In this document: one piece after another, positions 1 to 5,522 of the stretch
Layout of the letters: the number at the start of each line of letters is the position of its first letter
Numbering within the stretch: the first letter of the stretch is position 1
Assembly (NCBI GenBank): GCA_021812735.1
Contig: JAKAMV010000424.1
Location: 1 to 8,142, forward strand
Direction of reading: 5' to 3'
Length of the DNA: 8,142 nt
From: Chloroflexota bacterium
Lineage (GTDB): Bacteria; Chloroflexota; Limnocylindria; Limnocylindrales; CSP1-4
Program-made: the position numbers and the translations under genes
The notes under the pieces: generated by a model
What the model was told of the DNA's origin: nothing
The model's input: only the letters and a program-made list of their open reading frames with translations
Database searches by the model: none

Positions 1-310
1 CAGGATGGCTCGACCCGCTCGACGACCGCGTCCAGCGGCCATTCGATCTTCATCCATGTCTCGGCGAGGAAGATGTGCTGACGTGACGCCAGGCTCGCTG
101 TGGGTGTCCACGTGGGGGAGGGGATAGGCCCGGTCCCCAGCCGAAGCCAGACCGGTCCCGATCGGCTGCCGATGACCTCCAGGGGTCCTCCAGGGGTCCA
201 CCGGGATAGCGCGCCACACCGGCGATGTTGAGGACCATGCCGCTGGCGATCAGGATCGCGACGATCCGCATCGTGCCCGTTCGTGAGACTCCAGCGTCAT
301 GGATTGGCAT
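1..310 (-). pseudogene. Membrane-anchored protein of unknown function, frameshifted by an 11-bp tandem duplication; 3' end beyond the window
   Basis: The first ATG (308-310) directly follows the TAG stop of the upstream SHOCT gene, so translation may be coupled; a second in-frame ATG at 269-271 is an alternative start, and neither has a clear Shine-Dalgarno site. The N-terminus has one hydrophobic segment (about residues 15-32 from the first ATG), then a YPGGPLE stretch. There the sequence contains two tandem copies of CCTCCAGGGGT (176-186, 187-197). The uninterrupted frame continues as low-quality sequence and stops at position 50. If one 11-bp unit is removed, the frame instead runs open to the left edge, reading VIGSRSGPVWLRLG and later ETWMKIEWPLDAVVERVEPS. 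By hand count this frame has about 81% G/C at third positions against about 60% for the uninterrupted frame. I therefore call a frameshifted gene rather than an 86-residue protein. I do not recognise the family. A variable-phase gene or an assembly error remain possible. Confidence 0.5.
176..199. repeat. 11-bp tandem duplication (about 2.2 copies)
   Basis: Two identical copies of CCTCCAGGGGT lie head to tail (176-186 and 187-197), followed by CC of a third unit. The unit is not a multiple of three and lies inside the minus-strand gene at 1-310, where it switches the reading frame. Confidence 0.85.
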
Positions 311-529
311 CTACCGGCTCGGAGACAGCCCGAGGGCCCGCTTGGCCTGTTCGAACTCCTCGTTGCTGATCTCACCGCGGGAGAGACGCTGCTCGAGGAC
401 TTCGAGACCCAGCTCCGCCTCGAGGCGCCGACGAGGGCCGAACAGCATGCGGGTGCCGCGGGAGACCAGGTAGTAGAGAACCATCAGGAGCCCGATGAAG
501 ACCAGGAGCCCGACGATCAGCGTTGTCAC
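311..529 (-). CDS. Small SHOCT-domain membrane protein
   Basis: A 72-residue protein with one N-terminal transmembrane segment (residues about 3-22), a short basic linker (GPRRR near 31-35) and a C-terminal SHOCT domain (about 42-67). The SHOCT signature is visible as LEQRLSRGEISNEEFEQAK, ending RALG. SHOCT domains are short C-terminal helical modules, often joined to membrane segments and thought to mediate oligomerisation; no enzymatic activity is expected. I chose the GTG at 527-529 because GAGGG lies seven bases before it. A GTG two codons upstream (533-535) is possible but too close to that site, and the frame is open further upstream without protein-like sequence. The TAG stop abuts the ATG of the next minus-strand gene, which suggests a two-gene operon. 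The domain call is firm; the cellular role is unknown. Confidence 0.85.
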   Translation of the reverse strand: MTTLIVGLLVFIGLLMVLYYLVSRGTRMLFGPRRRLEAELGLEVLEQRLSRGEISNEEFEQAKRALGLSPSR

Positions 530-535
530 CTTCAC

Positions 536-1004
536 GCCCTCATTTCGTCGTCCGACCGCCTCGTCAGTGCGATATGGGTGTCGCTTGCTTGCATAACCCA
601 GGAAGAGGTCACCGATCGGCTGTGCCGCCGTCTGGTGCCTCCCGTAGCGTGGTCTCGACGATCGAGTCAACAGAATGGCCGGTGTTCCTGCGAGACGATG
701 CCGACTTGTACGGCGCCCCGCCAACGTATTGAGTGAACGTCAACTGGCCTTTCGGGGCCGCCGTTTGTGGCTGAGAGATCCACAGGTGCTTGTCGGTGGC
801 AGCAACAAACATCGGATCAGGAGGCGCCAGCTCGCCGTCTTTGGGTCCATGCGCGGAAGCGGCAAGTCGAATCAGGTTGTTTCCTGACGAGCCCTAACTG
901 CCGTTCTCGTAAACGTGGAGCAAGAACTCAGGCATGCCATCGCCGCTCGAGATCCCAGCGTCTCACCAGCATGTGCTTGCGAGATCACCACCGTCGGCGG
1001 CCGA
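536..1004. other. Gene-poor stretch
   Basis: No convincing gene on either strand. The open frames here (for example 609-812 minus and 767-1039 plus) lack recognisable domains, good ribosome binding sites and consistent codon bias. The promoter of the minus-strand SHOCT gene should lie in the right-neighbouring part of its start, around 540-620, but no clear -35/-10 pair could be assigned. Confidence 0.5.
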
Positions 1005-1109
1005 TCAGCGCCCTCGACGGCCGCCCCGCGCTAGCCTGATGGCCAGCGTGATGACCACCACTGGGACCACCACGATCAGTGTAATCAGCGTCAGTTCGGC
1101 CACGCCCAT
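1005..1109 (-). CDS. Probable small single-span membrane protein (34 aa)
   Basis: ATG at 1107-1109 to TGA at 1005-1007. The peptide has a short N-terminus (MGVAEL), one hydrophobic span rich in Val, Ile and Leu (about residues 6-26), and a positively charged tail ending RLARGGRRGR. This is the arrangement of an N-out, C-in small membrane protein by the positive-inside rule. The region before the ATG is purine-rich, with GTGAG repeated twice and an AGGAAG further out, so the ribosome binding site is plausible but not textbook. It has no obvious operon partner. I recognise no family; it may be a stand-alone small membrane protein or a chance ORF. Confidence 0.45.
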   Translation of the reverse strand: MGVAELTLITLIVVVPVVVITLAIRLARGGRRGR

Positions 1110-1414
1110 CTCACTTCTCACTTCCTGTCTGCTCGTCTCACACCGATGCCGGATTGGATTTGATCGGCAGCAGAAGATAAGCGGAGTTCGTGCTATGCGG
1201 AACGTCTATTGGCAATGCGCTCTTGTCTCCCCGTCAGGCGTGCGTCTAGGCGGCCCAACGCCCCGCAACAGCACCAATCGATCAACTCCTGCTGCCGGAA
1301 TCAGTGCGGTTCAATCATGCAGATCGTCTGCCCGGCGCCCATCGCAATCGCCCCCATCGTGTCAATCAAACACGGCGGATGCGAATGACACCGTCGCGGC
1401 TCCCATCCATTAGG
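1110..1414. other. No gene seen
   Basis: No supported coding sequence on either strand. G+C is lower than in the coding blocks, and the plus-strand frame covering 934-1413 runs antisense to the small minus-strand ORF and looks like a shadow. The segment lies upstream of the 1005-1109 gene and downstream of the 1438-2058 gene, so it may hold the promoter of the former. Confidence 0.5.
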
Positions 1415-1435
1415 GCACCGCGCCGGGTGCGGTGC
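1415..1435 (-). terminator. Hairpin directly after the 1438-2058 stop codon
   Basis: GCACCGC (1415-1421) pairs perfectly with GCGGTGC (1429-1435) around a 7-base loop. It begins two bases past the TGA of the minus-strand gene. On the minus strand it is preceded by AA and not followed by a U run; on the plus strand it is followed by TTT. It may be an atypical terminator or a 3' stabilising hairpin. Confidence 0.45.
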
Positions 1436-1437
1436 TT

Positions 1438-2058
1438 TCAGTAGCCCCACGAGTCAGAGTACGTCCCACCGGCATATCCGATCTGGTCTACCCACGGGTA
1501 ATACGTCTGCACGCAGATCCCGACTGCGCAGAGCTGGAACTGGCCCTGGCCCCAGACTTCGACTAGGCCATTGCCGACGCCGCCCCGCTGGAGCTGCGGC
1601 GTTGGGCCGCCGATCTCCGTGTAGGTCCAGCCGGCCATCTTCTCTGACGGGTACTTCTTTGCCGAGTAGCTCGTGAGCGTGCTCCCGTTCGAGCACCAGT
1701 TGAGTTGCTGGTTGTAGGTCCAGAGCCGCTGGCCGAATGTGTTGTTCTGGAACACCGTTCGGATCATGCCCCAACAGCCACCTGCAGTGGCCACGAGGGC
1801 ACCGCTGGACGTCGCGGCGGTGACGGTGGAAAGGGGCGGTCCGGCCGGCGTTTCGGCCAGCCTCACCGCCGCCTGCTGCTCGGGTGCGAGGGCGGCGAAT
1901 GCCGTCTCAGGATCGGACGACCCGAAGACACGGGCGGCAAGGCTGGCGGCCTGGGCCGCCGTGATGGCTGAAGGTCCACTCTTCGCGGCGGCTGGGAACG
2001 GGAACACCATGGCCGTCACTAGCACCGAACAGGCGAGCAGGATGCGAAGTCGAGTCAT
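1438..2058 (-). CDS. Secreted Cys/Trp-rich protein of unknown function
   Basis: A 206-residue protein with a classical signal peptide: basic MTRLR start, hydrophobic core about 6-20, likely cleavage after AAA near residue 25. An Ala-rich helical segment follows (about 30-75; it contains ITAAQAASLAARVFG and ALAPEQQAAV), then a C-terminal domain from about 94 to 206 rich in Trp, Tyr, Gly and Asn with four cysteines (C95, C122, C177, C182), enough for two disulfides. The start is secure: AAGGAG lies six bases before the ATG. The gene follows the crystallin-like gene on the same strand after about 160 bp, and its leader holds a perfect 12-bp inverted repeat and a short overlapping ORF. I recognise no named family. 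The Cys-Trp-Gly start of its C-terminal domain resembles the Cys-Tyr-Gly of the broken exported protein at 5523-6397, in layout rather than in proven homology. Confidence 0.85.
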   Translation of the reverse strand: MTRLRILLACSVLVTAMVFPFPAAAKSGPSAITAAQAASLAARVFGSSDPETAFAALAPEQQAAVRLAETPAGPPLSTVTAATSSGALVATAGGCWGMIRTVFQNNTFGQRLWTYNQQLNWCSNGSTLTSYSAKKYPSEKMAGWTYTEIGGPTPQLQRGGVGNGLVEVWGQGQFQLCAVGICVQTYYPWVDQIGYAGGTYSDSWGY

Positions 2059-2147
2059 CTGTCACTCCTTGGTGTGGATCCCCTGGCGCGACGACTCAAG
2101 CCGGTCGAGTCGTCGCGCAAGACCGTGTTGACGATTAGCTCCAGCAT
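2055..2147 (-). CDS. Possible leader ORF (30 aa) overlapping the secreted-protein start
   Basis: An ATG at 2145-2147, directly preceded by the purine-rich AGGAAGGAGGG, opens a 30-codon frame. It ends with a TGA that overlaps the ATG of the 1438-2058 gene as ATGA. The frame runs through the 12-bp inverted repeat. The peptide starts MLELIVNTVLRDD and then becomes Arg/Ser rich, and it resembles no known leader. The strong purine tract sits very close to the ATG (GGAGG only one base away), which weakens the case. Translation through the hairpin could control access to the downstream ribosome binding site. It could equally be a chance ORF. Confidence 0.3.
   Translation of the reverse strand: MLELIVNTVLRDDSTGLSRRARGSTPRSDR
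2086..2118 (-). promoter_or_regulatory. Perfect 12-bp inverted repeat in the 5' leader
   Basis: GCGCGACGACTC (2086-2097) and GAGTCGTCGCGC (2107-2118) are exact reverse complements around a 9-base loop. The repeat ends 28 bases before the start codon of the 1438-2058 gene and just before its AAGGAG. As RNA it would form a very stable GC-rich stem. It may be an mRNA-stabilising leader hairpin, an attenuator or translational switch, or a protein-binding operator. Confidence 0.7.
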
Positions 2148-2176
2148 CCCTCCTTCCTGCGGGTCACCGAGTCGGC

Positions 2177-2199
2177 CGATGCGGCAGAGACCGGCATCG
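2177..2199 (-). terminator. Weak hairpin downstream of the crystallin-like gene
   Basis: CGATGC (2177-2182) pairs with GCATCG (2194-2199), extended by GG/CC with a one-base bulge. It lies about 23 bases past the stop of the 2222-2764 gene and lacks a U run. It is a possible rho-independent-like or 3' end hairpin only. Confidence 0.25.
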
Positions 2200-2221
2200 A
2201 CTGCGCCACACGGCGACGGCG

Positions 2222-2764
2222 TCACTTCTTGCCGGCGCTCACGATCTGGTCATCGGCGTTGCCCAGCGTGGCCTCGGACGAGGTGCCCCAGTCCCACATG
2301 AAGCCCGTGTAGCTGGGTCCCTGCCACCAGACCGGATGCCCGCCGTTGAGCGGTGTGAACGAGCTGATCTGCTTGGCCCAACCGATGACGGACAGGTCCG
2401 GGTAGGGGTCGTAGGCCTCGAAGAACGCCCCGCCGTAGTTCGCGTTCTGGTACCAGCGCACGAAGGGGCTCAGGAGCTGCTGCGATGTGGCGGCACTCGC
2501 CGTCCCTGGGGCCTGCTCATCGGCCTCGAGCTGGGCCGCGGTTCGGAAGCACCGGATCAGGGGGTAGTCGCGGTCGTGGCAGGTGTAATGGCCGACGTCG
2601 CGCAGCGCGATGGGCCCCCCGTCGAGCGTGGCGGAGAGCTGCCCCGCCGTGCTGGCCTCTGCCTGGGACGACGGCAGGAGCAGCGCGAGCACCCACGCCG
2701 ACACGATGAGCAGTGGCCAGCGGCGCGGCGCCTGGTGGGCGCCCCTCCAGCTTGAGTCGTGCAT
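2222..2764 (-). CDS. Secreted beta/gamma-crystallin-like protein (peptidase inhibitor I36-like fold)
   Basis: A 180-residue exported protein. Residues 14-37 form a signal peptide (basic RRW, hydrophobic core, AEA near 35-37). A middle segment carries two cysteines (C62, C72) in HYTCHDRDYPLIRCFRT, which may form a disulfide. The C-terminal part (about 100-178) shows the crystallin-type Greek-key pattern: RWYQNANYGGAFFEAYD, then DLSVIGWAKQISSF and a second WWQGPSYTGFMWDWG stretch. The aromatic-x-aromatic/Gly pattern and the late Ser match beta/gamma-crystallin motifs, which often bind calcium or act as small protease inhibitors in bacteria. The start is well supported by AAAGGAGG eight bases upstream. 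It is divergent from the kinase gene across a 199-bp region with a central palindrome, so shared regulation is plausible. Domain type is likely; ligand or target is unknown. Confidence 0.75.
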   Translation of the reverse strand: MHDSSWRGAHQAPRRWPLLIVSAWVLALLLPSSQAEASTAGQLSATLDGGPIALRDVGHYTCHDRDYPLIRCFRTAAQLEADEQAPGTASAATSQQLLSPFVRWYQNANYGGAFFEAYDPYPDLSVIGWAKQISSFTPLNGGHPVWWQGPSYTGFMWDWGTSSEATLGNADDQIVSAGKK

Positions 2765-2856
2765 CCCTTCCGCCTCCTTTGTGGCAGCTGGGACGCAGGC
2801 CCATGCTCAGCCCGCCCGTGCGCTCCGCCAAGCGATGGAACCCCGCAGCTGCGATG

Positions 2857-2870
2857 GCGGGGTATCCCGC
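2857..2870. promoter_or_regulatory. 14-bp palindrome midway between divergent genes, candidate operator
   Basis: GCGGG and CCCGC form a perfect inverted repeat around GTAT. The centre (2863.5) is within one base of the midpoint between the starts of the 2764 minus gene and the 2964 plus gene. A 13/14 copy is found at 5379-5392. Response regulators of the NarL class bind inverted repeats, so autoregulation by the adjacent system is a reasonable but unproven reading. Confidence 0.45.
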
Positions 2871-2963
2871 AATCGATGCACCAAGTTCCACTGGCCGGCT
2901 CCAGGGCTCGGCGCGCCGACTATCATCCGGGCGCGCGATCCGCACGCAACCGGAGGTCCGTCC

Positions 2964-4394
2964 GTGACCGACACGCGCTCTCCAAAGCTCGCCCGCCCGC
3001 GCCGAAGGTTCGACCTCCTGCTCGGCGCTGGGCTGGGGCTGGCGCTCGCGGCCTTCGCGATCTTCGCCTGGGTCGTGGTCGTCGGTCCGCCGCCCAACGA
3101 CCTGGGCGTGGCCCACCCGGCTCCCGACACCTGGGTCGTGGCCTCCGTACCGATCGGCGGGCCGGTCTGGAACGCCGGCGTGCGCCCGGGCATGGAGGTG
3201 ATCGGCGTCGGGCCAGCGGGAGCGGATCCCGCCGTCACCTGGGACAGCCTCCTCGTGACCGACGGAACGATCCGGATCGGCATCTCGCGTCTACCGCTCC
3301 CGCCGAGCGGCGATCTCGCGATCCTGTCCGGGCTCGCGTTGCTCCTGGCGGCGGTGGCCGCCTTCCGCCTTCCGAACGTGGCCTGGCTCCTCGCGCTCGG
3401 CTCGCTCTCGGTGACCACGCTGAACGTCACGCTGCTGTTCGACCCGCCGATCGACCTGGCGCTACTCCTGGCCGGCCCGGTTACCGGGGCCCTCTACGCA
3501 TCCGATCGGCGCAGGCGGCTGCACCCGCGAGTGGCAGTCCTCGCGGGAGCCGTGGTGGCGGTCGTGCTGGCCGCGTGGGGCGTTGCGTACCTGGGCCGCC
3601 TGGAGGACTGGCGGACCCTGCCGTGGCCCTCGGTGCTCGCCATGGCAGGGATGACGTCGCTCGGAGTCGCGGGTGTCGTGCACGCGGCGTGGCGCCGCGC
3701 GCACGCTCGCCAGCACGCGTCGAGCCTTACGGCCGGCACGAGCCTGGCACTGCTCGCCGATGAGCTGGTGCCCGGCCGGGCGCGGACGCGGCTCTCGGCG
3801 ATCGAGCGCGAGCGGGCCCGCCTGGCGGACGACCTGCACGCCGACGTGCTGCCCGACCTGTCGGCGGTGATCCGCGAGATCGAGGCGGGCGCGGCGCCGG
3901 AGGATGCCGCCCGGCGCCTGCGCGGCATCGCCGCCGAGCTGCGCGACCTGATGAGCGAGCGCCGCCTGGCCGTCCTCGAGGAGCTCGGGCTGGTGCGCGC
4001 CCTCGAGTGGCTGGCCGAACGGGTCCAGGAGCGCACCGGGGTGCCGGTCGAGCTCGACGTGGTGGGGGGCTCCCACGACGATCCGGAGACGCGCCCGCCT
4101 CGCGAGGTGGAGCTGGCGGTCTACCGCGTCGCACAGCAATCGCTCGACAACGCGCTCCTGCACGCCGGGCCACGAACGGTGCGTGTGCGTATTGACGTGG
4201 ACGCGACCCATGTAGCGCTCGAGCTCGGCGACGACGGGGTGGGCATGCCCGCCGGTGCGGAGGATCGCGCGCTCCGGGCGGGGCATCTCGGTCTGGCCGA
4301 CATGCGGCAGCGGGCGGCCGCGATCGGGGCCGCCTTCTCGATCAGTCCGCGCGCCGGCGGTGGCACCCTGGTGGCGGTCCGATGGCCGCAGTGA
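2964..4394 (+). CDS. NarL-type sensor histidine kinase with PDZ-like sensor segment
   Basis: A 476-residue membrane kinase that should autophosphorylate and pass phosphate to the response regulator encoded next. Residues about 18-40 are a first membrane span. Residues about 45-110 are probably extracytoplasmic and look PDZ-like (VASVPIGGPVWNAGVRPGMEVIGVG). About five further spans follow between 117 and 243. The HisKA_3 dimerisation region has the phospho-acceptor His292 in RARLADDLHADVLPDLS. The ATPase domain shows the N box around Asn396 (QQSLDNALLHAG), the G1 box DDGVGM (423-428), GHLGLADMRQR (440-450) and a C-terminal GGGTLVAVRWP. GTG at 2964-2966 is chosen because GGAGG lies seven bases upstream; the open frame before it is antisense to the divergent gene's leader. 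A TATCAT at 2921-2926 could be a -10 element, with no clear -35. All catalytic motifs are present. The signal sensed is unknown. Confidence 0.92.
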   Translation: MTDTRSPKLARPRRRFDLLLGAGLGLALAAFAIFAWVVVVGPPPNDLGVAHPAPDTWVVASVPIGGPVWNAGVRPGMEVIGVGPAGADPAVTWDSLLVTDGTIRIGISRLPLPPSGDLAILSGLALLLAAVAAFRLPNVAWLLALGSLSVTTLNVTLLFDPPIDLALLLAGPVTGALYASDRRRRLHPRVAVLAGAVVAVVLAAWGVAYLGRLEDWRTLPWPSVLAMAGMTSLGVAGVVHAAWRRAHARQHASSLTAGTSLALLADELVPGRARTRLSAIERERARLADDLHADVLPDLSAVIREIEAGAAPEDAARRLRGIAAELRDLMSERRLAVLEELGLVRALEWLAERVQERTGVPVELDVVGGSHDDPETRPPREVELAVYRVAQQSLDNALLHAGPRTVRVRIDVDATHVALELGDDGVGMPAGAEDRALRAGHLGLADMRQRAAAIGAAFSISPRAGGGTLVAVRWPQ

Positions 4395-5005
4395 TCGCTG
4401 TCGCCATCGTCGACGACCACCCGGCCACGGCCGCCGGCCTCGCGGCGCTCCTGGCCCGAGAGCCCGACCTGGCTGTGGTCGGCACGGCGGGATCACTGGC
4501 CGAGGCGATCGAGCTGCTGGAGCACCAGACACCGGACGTCGCCCTCGTGGACATCCAGATGGGGGGCCAGCCGGCCGGGTTCGAGATCCTCCGTCGCTTC
4601 GCTCGGCCGGGTGGACCCGCCGTCATCCTCTTCAGCTCCTACGACTACCCGGGGTTCCACGCCCGCGCCATCGAGCTCGGCGCACGCGGCTACCTGGCGA
4701 AGGCCGCACCGCTCGCGGAGATCGTCGCGGCGATCCGGGCGGTGGCGGCCGGTGGCACAGCCTTCAGCGCTGCGGCCATCGAAGACGCGCGGCAGGCCCC
4801 GCGCCCGCCCTCGGAGCGGGAGCTGCAGGTCATCAGGCTCCTTGCCGCGGGCAACTCCAACGACGAGATCGGGGCCCGCCTGGGTCTCACCGAGAAGTCG
4901 GTCGAGAGCCACCTGCGGCGGCTGTTCGGGCGCTACGGGGTCGCGACGCGGACTGAGCTCTCGCTGCTGGCCGTGCGTCAGGGATGGATCGAGGCGGGGA
5001 CGTAG
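4382..5005 (+). CDS. NarL/FixJ-family response regulator (REC-LuxR HTH)
   Basis: A 207-residue response regulator with an N-terminal receiver domain (about 5-122) and a C-terminal LuxR-type helix-turn-helix (about 142-200). The receiver has the acidic pair D11/D12, the phospho-acceptor D57 (ALVDIQM), S85/S86 and the conserved K108 (GYLAKAAP). The DNA-binding part reads SERELQVIRLLAAGNSNDEI then LGLTEKSVESHLRRLF, the classic four-helix output domain. ATG 4382 overlaps the kinase 3' end by 13 bases. GTG 4391, which overlaps the kinase stop as GTGA, would remove three residues and is an equally plausible start; neither has a strong ribosome binding site, consistent with translational coupling. 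It is surely the partner of the upstream kinase. Target genes are not known from sequence; the palindrome near the divergent promoter is a candidate site. Confidence 0.93.
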   Translation: MAAVIAVAIVDDHPATAAGLAALLAREPDLAVVGTAGSLAEAIELLEHQTPDVALVDIQMGGQPAGFEILRRFARPGGPAVILFSSYDYPGFHARAIELGARGYLAKAAPLAEIVAAIRAVAAGGTAFSAAAIEDARQAPRPPSERELQVIRLLAAGNSNDEIGARLGLTEKSVESHLRRLFGRYGVATRTELSLLAVRQGWIEAGT

Positions 5006-5133
5006 CCGAGGCGCCGCCGAGGACTTGCGGCAGAGCGCGCACATCGGAGCCCACCCCTACGGGACGAGGACGCCAACATCCCACGTCGCATCCAGGGCTT
5101 TGACTGTCACCCTGCGTTCCGGCCCTCGCAATC

Positions 5134-5158
5134 CTTGCCTCCATCCCGCAGAGGCAAG
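5134..5158 (+). terminator. Possible terminator of the kinase-regulator operon
   Basis: CTTGCCTC (5134-5141) pairs perfectly with GAGGCAAG (5151-5158) around a 9-base loop, followed by CTGTTA rather than a full T run. It is 128 bases past the response regulator stop and is the first good hairpin downstream. Confidence 0.4.
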
Positions 5159-5378
5159 CTGTTACGGCGCCCCTGCCTGAATCGGCCCCGTTCACCTTGT
5201 TGGTGGGTCTGGCGTTTGGCCGGGGTCGCTCTGGGAGGGGCGCGACCAGACGTCGCGGCCCGAGCCGCAGTGTGCCGGGCCCTCGGCGGGAGGAGCCCGC
5301 TGCCTCTGCATGCTGGTCCCTTGATGCCAACGCCGCGCCGCGTGACGGGCGAGGTCGGCCGCGCGCTCGTGCGCGTTG

Positions 5379-5392
5379 GCGAGGTATCCCGC
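5379..5392. promoter_or_regulatory. Second copy of the GTATCCCGC palindrome
   Basis: GCGAGGTATCCCGC matches the 2857-2870 palindrome at 13 of 14 bases; with flanks (5377-5395 against 2855-2873) 17 of 19 agree. It lies 130 bp upstream of the exported-protein start at 5523, similar to the roughly 94 bp distance of the first copy from the genes it flanks. Confidence 0.4.
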
Positions 5393-5522
5393 TATGCCGG
5401 CTGCGGCATTCCGCGCTCGCGCTTCGGACGTGCCCCGTCGCACGATCTCAATCGTCGCCCGACGAGCACGCCACAACGGCAGCCGGAGGGCGCGGCGAGT
5501 GGAAGCGAGGGAGGATGTGAAC

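Larger units (their letters stand above)
5006..5522 (+). other. Non-coding stretch between the response regulator and the broken exported-protein gene
   Basis: No supported gene. It holds a candidate terminator hairpin (5134-5158), the second copy of the GTATCCCGC palindrome (5379-5392) and, at the right end, the GGAGG ribosome binding site of the gene starting at 5523. Open frames crossing it (such as the upstream part of the frame from 5135) show no recognisable protein sequence until the exported-protein region. Confidence 0.55.

Noticed and set aside
201..214. Third possible copy of the GTATCCCGC palindrome (minus strand GCGCGCTATCCCGG)
   Set aside because: Three mismatches to the 14-mer, loss of the palindrome, and a location inside coding sequence make it a chance match.
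299..736. 145-residue plus-strand frame over the SHOCT gene
   Set aside because: Antisense to a recognisable SHOCT domain; acidic repeats in it mirror the basic minus-strand codons.
2517..3116. 199-residue minus-strand frame crossing the divergent promoter region
   Set aside because: It overlaps the crystallin-like gene in another frame and the kinase start, and reads as low-complexity Arg/Ala sequence.
3462..4532. 356-residue minus-strand open frame across the kinase and regulator genes
   Set aside because: Fully antisense to two genes with complete family motifs; its Arg/Pro/Gly-rich composition is the usual shadow of high-GC coding DNA.
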